Assembly: GCA_020844525.1 (NCBI GenBank)
Contig: JAJGAH010000072.1
Location: 1 to 9,186 of the forward strand
DNA from: Eubacterium sp.
Lineage (GTDB): Bacteria; Bacillota; Clostridia; Lachnospirales; Lachnospiraceae
DNA: 9,186 bases
Reading direction: 5' to 3'
Each line of letters starts with the position of its first letter. Positions within the stretch are counted from its first letter, which is position 1. The notes beneath the pieces are model-generated. The model was not told where the DNA came from. It saw only the letters and a program-made list of their open reading frames with translations, and ran no database searches. Both the position numbers and the translations under genes were made by a program. Positions 1 to 6,311 of this stretch are shown in pieces.

Positions 1-813
1 GTTTGAGCTCATCAGGTTATTTTGTATGCTGTTGTAGTTCATATAGTAGATGCCGGAAAGTCTGGAATCCGTCGTGGTAACCATGGCGTCCCGCTCGTTG
101 GTGATATAGGACACACTTCCCTCCTGGGAAACATGTTCAGTAAGAATACTGCGAAGTGAGGAGGAAGAAAAATAGCATGCAATGTAGCATTTGGTGACGG
201 TTCCGGAGGAATCCAGGATGGATGCCGGGTGTATGTAGGCGCAGTCCCCCAGATTTTTTTTCTCCGAGACACTCAGGTACAGTGGCGGGCAGAACAGTTC
301 AGAGGGGTGCGTGCTGTAGAAAATACCGTACCAGTATGAGGCTGAAACAGAGCGTAACGGAGCAAAAACGCGCGCATCATCTGTGAAAGCCGCACTGTCG
401 GAGGGAAGGTCCACATAGATCCTGACGGCAGACAGGCCGTTTGGCGAAATATACCGGCTGATATTCTGTGAAAATGTGACTGCCTGTTCGGAAGTGAGCA
501 CGTCCGGAACGGTAGTATTGATGGTTTTTGAAAAAATACTTTCACAAAAAGCGGAGTTACGGATCTGTGTGTACTGGTCAAGGACTTTGCTGATCTGATC
601 CTGCAGCAGGGGTGCAGCCTCCGCTGTCCGGATCTGTTCCTGCCGCAGGGTATCGGAGGTGATCAGGCGATACAGACGCGTGGAAAAGAAAATGCCAGCC
701 AGAAACATGGGAATGGCTGCAGTAATTGCAATCATCAGGAACAGCTTGGACTGTATTTTCAGACTTCCATATCTCCTGGAAAAACAGTTGGATTTGTGTG
801 TTGTTTTTTTCAA
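1..813 (-). CDS. Sensor histidine kinase, YesM-like, N-terminal part (runs off the window)
   Basis: This is the membrane sensor of a two-component system. The frame is open for 271 codons from a TTG at 813-811 to base 1; the catalytic half lies beyond the edge. Seen: a basic N-terminus (residues 1-23, containing RRYGSLKIQSK), one membrane segment at about 24-43, then more than 220 residues of probable extracellular domain with no second membrane segment yet. That layout fits YesM-type kinases with a Cache-like sensor, followed by HAMP, histidine and ATPase domains; these last parts are expected, not seen. The TTG overlaps the regulator's stop codon (TTGA), with AGGA 7 bases upstream. No ATG gives an intact membrane segment: the first in-frame ATG (residue 27) lies inside it. 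A CTG at residue 18, with AGGAG 10 bases upstream, is a weaker alternative. The overlap suggests translational coupling. Family call is good; the signal sensed is unknown. Confidence 0.85.
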   Translation of the reverse strand, partial: MKKTTHKSNCFSRRYGSLKIQSKLFLMIAITAAIPMFLAGIFFSTRLYRLITSDTLRQEQIRTAEAAPLLQDQISKVLDQYTQIRNSAFCESIFSKTINTTVPDVLTSEQAVTFSQNISRYISPNGLSAVRIYVDLPSDSAAFTDDARVFAPLRSVSASYWYGIFYSTHPSELFCPPLYLSVSEKKNLGDCAYIHPASILDSSGTVTKCYIACYFSSSSLRSILTEHVSQEGSVSYITNERDAMVTTTDSRLSGIYYMNYNSIQNNLMSSN

Positions 814-2375
814 GTCTGATTCCTGCTTTCACGATAATCGGACGGAGACTGTCCGGTATATTTCTTGAATGCTTTGCCGAAGTAATTGCTGTCATTGTAG
901 CCGACACTTGCCGCGATATCCGCAATATTATTTCGTGGATCCGCAAGCAGCTCCTTTGCCCGTTCGAGACGGAACTCCGTGAGATACTGGTTCAGGGTTT
1001 GTCCGGTTTCGTTCTTGAATACTGTGCAGGCGTAGGAAGCGGAGAGCGAGACATATTCGCTGATCTCCTTTGTGGAGAGCATGGGGTTGTTGTAATGCTG
1101 TCTTATGTAGGTCTTGATCAGATAGACAGACGAGTTTACCGGCACATAGTTCTCCACATCGTCAAGATACTTTGCAAGCGCAGATTTCAGCATGTCATGC
1201 AGTTCCGGGAAGGAAAAGCAGTGATTGAGCGCGTCCAGTGCATTGTCAAAGCCTGAGGATATTCCGGATCCGGGAAGCTGCCGGATCCTTCGCTGGGTAA
1301 AGACAGCGTCAAGGAGACGGTAGTACATGTTCTGAATGTTTCCGCGAAGCAGGACAGGGTTCTCATAGATAGAGCGGTAGAGCCTTTCCTGCAGCTGCTG
1401 CAGGGTATCACGGTCCGGATTTTTCAGTGCTGCAAGAAGCGCATCGGAAATTTTTCCGGGATCCTCCCGGGCAGGTGCCGGAATTCCCGGATCTTTCAGA
1501 AGGACAGTCCCTTTATTATAGAAGAAACTGCTCTGCAGCCGGATGGCGGCGGAGCTGTAGGAGGTATAGAGCTTCTGAATGCCATTGACAATCTGTCCCG
1601 CGGAGATATACCAGTTTTTCACGGCAATATGACCGGAAAGAAATGACGTGATCGTTTTCACGGTGTTTTCGGAGAACGAGGCCTTCCGAAACAGGTGAAA
1701 GACAAAGAGATTGGGCTTCTTTTCAGCAGCGATTACATGCAGATGAAGCTGCCGGGCAAAGTCGTGTAATACATCCTGCAGATGCGGAAAAAATTCCGGC
1801 GAAAGATCTTCCTTTTCATCGGTCTGCAGCAAAACTGTAAAGGCTGCATGGAAAAGGTCCACGGAACCATAGCGCGCACAGTATCTGCGGCTCAGGTCCT
1901 CAACAGATTCTCTGGAGGAGGAGTAGGGCATGGTGAGACAGAGTGCCAGGTGCGCTGCGGATATGGATTCTGTAAGGCTTTCGGCATTTCTGGCCTGTTC
2001 GAGCGCGTGCCGGCGTTCTATGGCAGAGCGCACCGTGTCCTCAACCTCCTGAATATCCAGGGGTTTTTCCACATAGTTTACAGCCTGCAGCCGGATGGCA
2101 GCCTTCAGGTATTCCTTGTCCGAGTAACCACTCATAAAGATAAAGATCGTATCGGGCATGAGCGTGTGAATACGGTTCATCATCTCTATGCCGGACATTT
2201 TGGGCATACGCACATCACTCAGAATAATCTCGGGCTTGTGTGCAGAAGCCTGGTGCAGTCCGTCCAGACCATCCTCAGCGACATAGACCTCATCGATACC
2301 GAGCCGGATCCAGTCGATGGAAGATGTCAGGCCGGTCCGGGTCAGATTTTCGTCATCGACAATCAGAAGTTTAAT
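810..2375 (-). CDS. Response regulator, receiver plus AraC-type DNA-binding domain (YesN-like), AUU start
   Basis: This is the cytoplasmic DNA-binding partner of the downstream kinase, 521 residues, a usual length for large YesN-type regulators. Receiver domain about 1-120: the N-terminus reads (M)KLLIVDDE with acidic residues D7 and D8, phosphoacceptor D54 in LSDVRMP, S82 and K104 in the EKP motif. Residues about 125-415 form the divergent middle region. The AraC helix-turn-helix domain is about 421-517 and ends in the family hallmark VGYNDSNYFGKAFKKYTG. The start is chosen at ATT 2375-2373 because AGGAGG lies 8 bases upstream and the exact receiver N-terminus begins there. An in-frame TAG at 2390-2388 excludes a longer protein. 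The first standard in-frame start, GTG at 2213, would remove the receiver up to and including D54. It probably activates the divergent transporter operon (inference from layout). Confidence 0.9.
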   Translation of the reverse strand: MKLLIVDDENLTRTGLTSSIDWIRLGIDEVYVAEDGLDGLHQASAHKPEIILSDVRMPKMSGIEMMNRIHTLMPDTIFIFMSGYSDKEYLKAAIRLQAVNYVEKPLDIQEVEDTVRSAIERRHALEQARNAESLTESISAAHLALCLTMPYSSSRESVEDLSRRYCARYGSVDLFHAAFTVLLQTDEKEDLSPEFFPHLQDVLHDFARQLHLHVIAAEKKPNLFVFHLFRKASFSENTVKTITSFLSGHIAVKNWYISAGQIVNGIQKLYTSYSSAAIRLQSSFFYNKGTVLLKDPGIPAPAREDPGKISDALLAALKNPDRDTLQQLQERLYRSIYENPVLLRGNIQNMYYRLLDAVFTQRRIRQLPGSGISSGFDNALDALNHCFSFPELHDMLKSALAKYLDDVENYVPVNSSVYLIKTYIRQHYNNPMLSTKEISEYVSLSASYACTVFKNETGQTLNQYLTEFRLERAKELLADPRNNIADIAASVGYNDSNYFGKAFKKYTGQSPSDYRESRNQT

Positions 2376-2389
2376 AACAGCATCCTCCT
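2373..2389 (-). promoter_or_regulatory. Ribosome binding site and AUU initiation codon of the response regulator
   Basis: On the minus strand AGGAGG (2389-2384) is followed by 8 bases and then ATT (2375-2373), which opens the frame encoding KLLIVDDE. An ATG at 2383-2381 directly abuts the AGGAGG, lies in another frame and stops after six codons (TGA 2365-2363). AUU starts are rare; the classic cases are infC and pcnB of E. coli, and IF3 discriminates against them. The Shine-Dalgarno and its spacing are ideal, so this is a real site unless the base is a sequence error for ATG. Confidence 0.7.
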
Positions 2390-2420
2390 AAATAGTGTTT
2401 TTGAATGTAGAACAGCAGGA

Positions 2421-2442
2421 CAGATATCAAAACAAATATCTG
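2421..2442. repeat. Inverted repeat in the divergent control region (7-bp arms, 8-bp spacer)
   Basis: CAGATAT (2421-2427) and ATATCTG (2436-2442) are perfect inverted arms around the spacer CAAAACAA. The element sits between the proposed regulator promoter and its start codon. It could be an operator for a dimeric protein or a weak AT-rich hairpin in the leader RNA. No protein can be assigned from the sequence. Confidence 0.5.
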
Positions 2443-2490
2443 ATAATCACAAGAGAAAGTTGCACTGCCCGTTACGTCAGCATTTTCTTT

Positions 2491-2519
2491 ATCATAGCAT
2501 GAAATGTAATTGATTTGCA
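2491..2519 (-). promoter_or_regulatory. Proposed promoter of the response regulator-kinase operon
   Basis: Read on the minus strand, TATGAT (2496-2491) differs from the -10 consensus by one base and carries the extended -10 TG (TGCTATGAT). A weak -35, TGCAAA (2519-2514), lies 17 bases upstream. Transcription would start near 2484, giving a leader of about 110 bases that contains the inverted repeat at 2421-2442. No better match was seen closer to the gene. Confidence 0.4.
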
Positions 2520-2556
2520 TTTAAAAAATATTACCCGATTCCATAAAAATTTCCTC

Positions 2557-2586
2557 TTAAAGCCCTCCTTTTGCAAATGTTATACT
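2557..2586 (+). promoter_or_regulatory. Proposed promoter of the ABC transporter operon
   Basis: TATACT (2581-2586), preceded by the extended -10 TG (TGTTATACT, 2578-2586), is a good -10. The -35 is weak (TTAAAG, 2557-2562, 18-base spacing). A poor -35 fits a promoter that needs an activator, and an AraC-type regulator is encoded divergently. Transcription would start near 2593, leaving a very short leader before AGGAGG (2601-2606) and GTG (2615). Confidence 0.5.
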
Positions 2587-2614
2587 TTTATCAAATGGAA
2601 AGGAGGACAAGAGC

Positions 2615-4141
2615 GTGTCAGAAGATTTGATTCTGGAACTTAAGGGTATTACCAAGATTTTCCCCGGCGTCAAAGCGCTGAACAACGTACAGTTTCAGCT
2701 GCGCCGCGGAGAAGTGCATGCTCTGATGGGAGAGAACGGAGCTGGTAAGTCAACGTTCATCAAGGTTATTACCGGCGTTCATGCGGCTGAGGAAGGACAT
2801 ATGTACCTGAATGGCAAGGAGGTGCATTTCAAGGGTCCAAAGGATGCACTGGCGGCAGGTATCGCAGCTGTATATCAGCATCCAACCACATATCCGACCC
2901 TGAGCGTAACGGAGAACATCTTCATCGGCCATGAATTTGTCAAAAACGGGATCATTCAGTGGAGACAGATGACACAGGAGGCGAAGAAGCTTCTGGATCG
3001 TCTGGATGCGGATTTCAAACCTGGCGATGAGATGGGTACGCTTTCAGTTGCCCAGCAGCAGATGGTTGAGATTGCAAAGGCGCTTTCCACAAATGCCAAG
3101 ATCATTATTCTGGATGAGCCGACAGCAGCCCTGACAGCCAATGAGTCGGAAAAGCTGTATAAGATCGTGGACCAGCTTCGGGATGAAGGCGTTTCCATCA
3201 TCTTCATTTCACACCGTATGGAGGATATGTACCGCCTGGCAACACGTGTTACCGTATTCCGTGATTCACAGTATATCGGAACCTATGATGTGGATAAGAT
3301 CACTGAGGCTGAACTGATCAAGGCAATGGTTGGCCGTGAGATTTCGGACATGTATCCGAAGCCGCAGGTCAAGATCGGCGGCGAGGTGTTCCGTATCGAG
3401 GGCATGAGCCGTACAGGATATTTCAAGGATGTTTCGCTGAATATCCATGCGGGCGAAATCGTCGGACTGACCGGTCTGGTCGGTGCAGGCCGTACAGAGA
3501 CCATGGAAGCTGTCTGTGGTATCACAAAGCCGGACGCAGGCAAGGTTTTTGTCGACGGCAAGGAAGTGCATATCAAGAACCCCGCAGATGCGATGAAGGC
3601 AGGTATTGTACTGCTTCCGGAGGACCGTCAGAGGCAGGGACTGATCCTGAGCTGGGGTCTTGGCGATAATGTCATTCTTCCGATTCAGGATGAACTCGCA
3701 AAGGGTCCGTTCAAGGTGAAAAACGAGCTGAAGGAGCGGGAGCTTGCAAAGAAGTATCTGGAGGAGATCGACACAAAGGCGGTTACGATCTTTGATCCGG
3801 GCAGCAGCCTGTCCGGTGGAAACCAGCAGAAGGTTGTAGTTGCAAAGGCCCTTGTACAGGACAATATGAAGGTCCTGATCATGGATGAGCCCACAAAGGG
3901 TGTCGATGTCGGCGCAAAGGCAGAGATTTACTCTATCATGGGTGATCTGGCCAAGAAGGGATACGGCATTCTCCTGATTTCTTCTGAAATGGCAGAGATC
4001 CTGGGTATGAGTGACCGGATTTATACCATGTGTAAGGGACGTGTCACCGGATGCCTCGATATTAAGGAAGCAAGTCAGGAAAGACTTCTGGAGCTCTCCA
4101 TGGAGAAGAGCAAGACTACCGGGAAGGAGGCAGTTCAGTAA
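2615..4141 (+). CDS. Sugar-type ABC transporter ATP-binding protein (two fused ATPase domains, LsrA/RhaT/RbsA family)
   Basis: This cytoplasmic ATPase powers uptake through the two permeases encoded next. It has 508 residues, standard for the carbohydrate uptake class 2 (CUT2) family, with two nucleotide-binding domains in one chain. Domain 1: Walker A GENGAGKST (39-47), Q-loop in YQHPTTYPTLS, signature LSVAQQQ (143-149), Walker B LDEP (166-169), H-loop ISHR. Domain 2: degenerate Walker A GLVGAGRT (287-294), LPEDRQRQGL, full signature LSGGNQQK (399-406), Walker B MDEP (423-426). A fully competent motif set in one half and a degenerate P-loop in the other is normal for this family. The start is GTG with AGGAGG 8 bases upstream. 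The stop overlaps the next start by one base (TAATG), so translation is probably coupled. Family is secure; substrate cannot be told from this subunit. Confidence 0.95.
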   Translation: MSEDLILELKGITKIFPGVKALNNVQFQLRRGEVHALMGENGAGKSTFIKVITGVHAAEEGHMYLNGKEVHFKGPKDALAAGIAAVYQHPTTYPTLSVTENIFIGHEFVKNGIIQWRQMTQEAKKLLDRLDADFKPGDEMGTLSVAQQQMVEIAKALSTNAKIIILDEPTAALTANESEKLYKIVDQLRDEGVSIIFISHRMEDMYRLATRVTVFRDSQYIGTYDVDKITEAELIKAMVGREISDMYPKPQVKIGGEVFRIEGMSRTGYFKDVSLNIHAGEIVGLTGLVGAGRTETMEAVCGITKPDAGKVFVDGKEVHIKNPADAMKAGIVLLPEDRQRQGLILSWGLGDNVILPIQDELAKGPFKVKNELKERELAKKYLEEIDTKAVTIFDPGSSLSGGNQQKVVVAKALVQDNMKVLIMDEPTKGVDVGAKAEIYSIMGDLAKKGYGILLISSEMAEILGMSDRIYTMCKGRVTGCLDIKEASQERLLELSMEKSKTTGKEAVQ

Positions 4142-5127
4142 TGAATAAGAAAAAATCATTATGGAAGACAATTACCAGTTCCCGTGAAGCAAGTCTGCTG
4201 CTGATCCTCATCGTCATGCTGATCGTTGTTGAGATACTCAGTAAGGGAACATTTCTGACACCGACAAATATCTCACAGATCTTCCGGAATAATGCCCTGA
4301 CAATGCTGATGGCACTTGGCATGCTCTGTGTCATGCTGACAGCAGGTATCGATATTTCCATTACATCGACACTGGCATTTACCGGTATGATCATCGGTAT
4401 GCTGCAGAAGAGAGCCGGATTTACGAATACACTGGTGCTGTTTCTGCTCGCGGCGCTGATCGGCATTGCCTGCGGTTTCCTGAATGGGCTGATCATATCC
4501 AAGGGTCACCTGGCACCGATCATCTGTACGATGGGCTTTATGTACATCTGGCGTGGTCTTGCCTACGTGGTTTCCAATAACCAGTGGGCATCCGGTGCGG
4601 ATGTTGCGAAGTTCGCCGAGTTCGGAAAGGATGGATCCGTCGGACCGTATATTATTCTGATTGTCGCGTATGTAGCCTTCTTCATCATTATGAAGTGGAC
4701 GACCTTCGGGCGCCGGATCTATGCAGTTGGATCCAATGCCGATGCGGCACGTGTATCCGGTATCAATGTGGACAAGGTCCTGATTGAGGTCTACACCATC
4801 ATGGGACTTCTCGCAGGACTTTCCGGTGCGCTTTCCGTTTCCATTTATGCATCGGCTCAGCCGAATATGCAGTATGGCAAGGAAATGGATGTAATCGCAG
4901 CCTGCGTTATCGGTGGAACTTCCATGAACGGTGGCCGTGGTTCCGTCATCGGTACCTTCCTCGGTGCTCTGTTCTATGCGGTACTTGCAAAGGCACTTCC
5001 GCTGGTTGGACTGGATTCCATCTGGCAGAACCTGATCAAGGGCGTGGTTGTACTGGCAGTTGTTCTGATCAACGTACTGACACAGCGTTCTATGGATAGA
5101 GCTGCACTGGAAAGAAGGGAGATGTAA
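4141..5127 (+). CDS. Sugar-type ABC transporter permease 1 (RbsC/LsrC-RhaP family)
   Basis: An inner-membrane channel subunit of 328 residues that would pair with the second permease. Seen: a short basic N-terminus, first membrane segment about 17-34, and eight to ten hydrophobic segments in all. The family motif usually written GIDLSVGS reads GIDISITS (69-76). The conserved cytoplasmic loop motif GGTSMNGGRGS (258-268) follows EMDVIAACVI and contacts the ATPase in related systems. The ATG overlaps the ATPase stop by one base, with AGGAGG (4125-4130) 10 bases upstream. Two different permeases in a row argue for an Lsr-, rhamnose- or xylose-like importer with a heterodimeric channel rather than a ribose-type one with a single permease. 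Confidence 0.93.
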   Translation: MNKKKSLWKTITSSREASLLLILIVMLIVVEILSKGTFLTPTNISQIFRNNALTMLMALGMLCVMLTAGIDISITSTLAFTGMIIGMLQKRAGFTNTLVLFLLAALIGIACGFLNGLIISKGHLAPIICTMGFMYIWRGLAYVVSNNQWASGADVAKFAEFGKDGSVGPYIILIVAYVAFFIIMKWTTFGRRIYAVGSNADAARVSGINVDKVLIEVYTIMGLLAGLSGALSVSIYASAQPNMQYGKEMDVIAACVIGGTSMNGGRGSVIGTFLGALFYAVLAKALPLVGLDSIWQNLIKGVVVLAVVLINVLTQRSMDRAALERREM

Positions 5128-5129
5128 TC

Positions 5130-6143
5130 ATGGCAGGAAAATCAGGAAGAACCATTGACGCCACCCCGAAGACCAGTATCAAGAAAAGAATCCTCAGCTG
5201 GGAGGGTGGTCTGGTTGTTATTTTTATCGCAGTTTTGATTTTCGGCTCGATTGTCTCCAAGAGCTTCACATTTACCAATGTGCTGCGTGAGATGCCGAAA
5301 TATCTGTCAGAGCTGTTTATGATGTATGCAATGGGATTCATTCTCGTCATTGCCGAGATTGATATCTCTGTGGGCGCTATTGTCTGCCTGGCAGGCACAA
5401 TGACCTGCTTTGCAAACCGCGCTGGTGCACCGCTGATAGTACAGATCATCATCTGCATCGGTGTTGGCTTCCTTTGCGGAACCCTCAATGGTCTGATTGC
5501 GACACATTTCCAGGAGCTGCCGACGATGATTATCACCCTGGGTACGCAGATTATCTTCCGTGGTATCGCAGAGGTTTCCATGGGAAGCGGCGGATCTGTT
5601 TCTCTCTCGGACACAATGGGCTTCGCAAAAATCGGAGGAATGATCGGACCGTTCCCGATTGCCTTCTTCCTCATCGTCATTACGGCAATCATCTACATCT
5701 TTATTCTGTCCAGAACAACCTTCGGACGGAAGATGTATGCAATTGGTTCCAATCATACAGCGGCCCTGTATGCAGGTATCCCTGTACAGAAGATCCGTCA
5801 GATCTGCTTCACCCTGGTTGGAACGATGGCAGGAATCTGCGCACTCTTCCTTCTGGCAACCTCCTTCGGTGCCAATACGACAACCGGACAGGGCTTCGAG
5901 ATGGATGTCATCGCTATGTGCGTATTCGGCGGCATCGCTACCACCGGCGGCAAGGGCAACCTTGTTGGTGCAACCATCGCAGGATTCACCATTGTCTGCC
6001 TGCGTATCGCCCTTGGACAGCTGAACATGAGCGGACAGACGATCCTCGTTATTATCGGTATTCTTCTGATCGTGTCTGCGCTGATTCCGGGTATCAATCA
6101 GTCAATCCGGAACAGAAAGAAAACAGCAGCAGTGGCAAAATAA
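5130..6143 (+). CDS. Sugar-type ABC transporter permease 2 (RbsC/LsrD-RhaQ family)
   Basis: The second inner-membrane channel subunit, 337 residues. It has a hydrophilic N-terminal tail of about 25 residues with several Lys and Arg, then multiple membrane segments beginning at about 28-43. The family motif appears as EIDISVGA (76-83), with Glu where relatives usually have Gly. The ATPase-contact loop reads GGIATTGGKGN (267-277), after EMDVIAMCVF. The protein ends in a basic tail (RNRKK). It starts 2 bases after the first permease stops, with an AAGGGAG ribosome site, so the first three genes form a tight translational unit. An AT-rich imperfect hairpin begins immediately after the stop. Confidence 0.93.
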   Translation: MAGKSGRTIDATPKTSIKKRILSWEGGLVVIFIAVLIFGSIVSKSFTFTNVLREMPKYLSELFMMYAMGFILVIAEIDISVGAIVCLAGTMTCFANRAGAPLIVQIIICIGVGFLCGTLNGLIATHFQELPTMIITLGTQIIFRGIAEVSMGSGGSVSLSDTMGFAKIGGMIGPFPIAFFLIVITAIIYIFILSRTTFGRKMYAIGSNHTAALYAGIPVQKIRQICFTLVGTMAGICALFLLATSFGANTTTGQGFEMDVIAMCVFGGIATTGGKGNLVGATIAGFTIVCLRIALGQLNMSGQTILVIIGILLIVSALIPGINQSIRNRKKTAAVAK

Positions 6144-6189
6144 TGGATTGAGAAAGTATTCATTTTCAAAAAATAATACCTTTAATCCA
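6144..6189 (+). repeat. Imperfect AT-rich hairpin directly after the permease 2 stop codon
   Basis: TGGATT (6144-6149) pairs with AATCCA (6184-6189). Inside, AAAG and TATT (6153-6160) pair with AATA and CTTT (6175-6178 and 6180-6183), with a 3-base bulge on one side, one unpaired C on the other, and a 14-base loop. It has no GC-rich core and no T run, so it is not a standard terminator. It could protect upstream mRNA ends or mark a processing site between the permease and binding-protein messages. Confidence 0.4.
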
Positions 6190-6201
6190 AGAAATTTACC
6201 A

Positions 6202-6230
6202 TTACTTAACAGATACGGCAATGCTACACT
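6202..6230 (+). promoter_or_regulatory. Possible internal promoter for the binding-protein gene
   Basis: TGCTACACT (6222-6230) is an extended -10 with four of six consensus bases. The -35 at 17-base spacing is poor (TTACTT, 6202-6207). A better -35-like TTAACA (6206-6211) would pair only with a weak TATGCA (6230-6235). A separate promoter would help make binding protein in excess over the membrane subunits, as is common in such operons. The call is tentative. Confidence 0.3.
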
Positions 6231-6241
6231 ATGCATGTGAA

Positions 6242-6263
6242 CGGAAATCAATGCAGATTTCCG
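6242..6263 (+). repeat. Perfect 8-bp inverted repeat in the binding-protein leader
   Basis: CGGAAATC (6242-6249) and GATTTCCG (6256-6263) flank the loop AATGCA. In RNA this is a clean stem-loop about 35 bases before AGGAGG. There is no T run, so termination is unlikely. Likely roles are protection of the binding-protein message at its 5' end or a protein-binding site. Confidence 0.5.
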
Positions 6264-6269
6264 AAGTAA

Positions 6270-6286
6270 TTGTTCAACATGAACAA
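6270..6286. repeat. Perfect 7-3-7 palindrome upstream of the binding-protein gene
   Basis: TTGTTCA (6270-6276) and TGAACAA (6280-6286) flank ACA. The compact odd-centred symmetry resembles a repressor operator; in RNA the 3-base loop would also allow a small hairpin. It lies 11 bases before AGGAGG (6298-6303), close enough to affect translation initiation or block transcription from the proposed internal promoter. Confidence 0.45.
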
Positions 6287-6311
6287 AAACATATCTTAGG
6301 AGGGATTTACA

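Noticed and set aside
39..946. Three short minus-strand frames and one plus-strand frame (726-1256) over the kinase start
   Set aside because: One continuous minus-strand frame from TTG 813 to base 1 explains the region; the short frames are in other phases and partly overlap the regulator's DNA-binding domain.
2363..2383. Programmed -1 frameshift from ATG 2383 at TTA-AAC
   Set aside because: The heptamer is ATTAAAC, not a true X XXY YYZ slippery site. The ATG abuts the Shine-Dalgarno, so initiation there should be poor. AUU at 2375 is simpler.
1782..2513. 243-codon plus-strand open frame opposite the response regulator
   Set aside because: It lies antisense to a clear receiver/AraC gene, shows no domain-like sequence, and has no ribosome site.
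3266..4171. 301-codon minus-strand open frame opposite the ATPase gene
   Set aside because: The sense strand encodes all ABC ATPase motifs in order; the antisense product is rich in Cys, His and Leu with no recognisable fold, as is usual for shadow frames.
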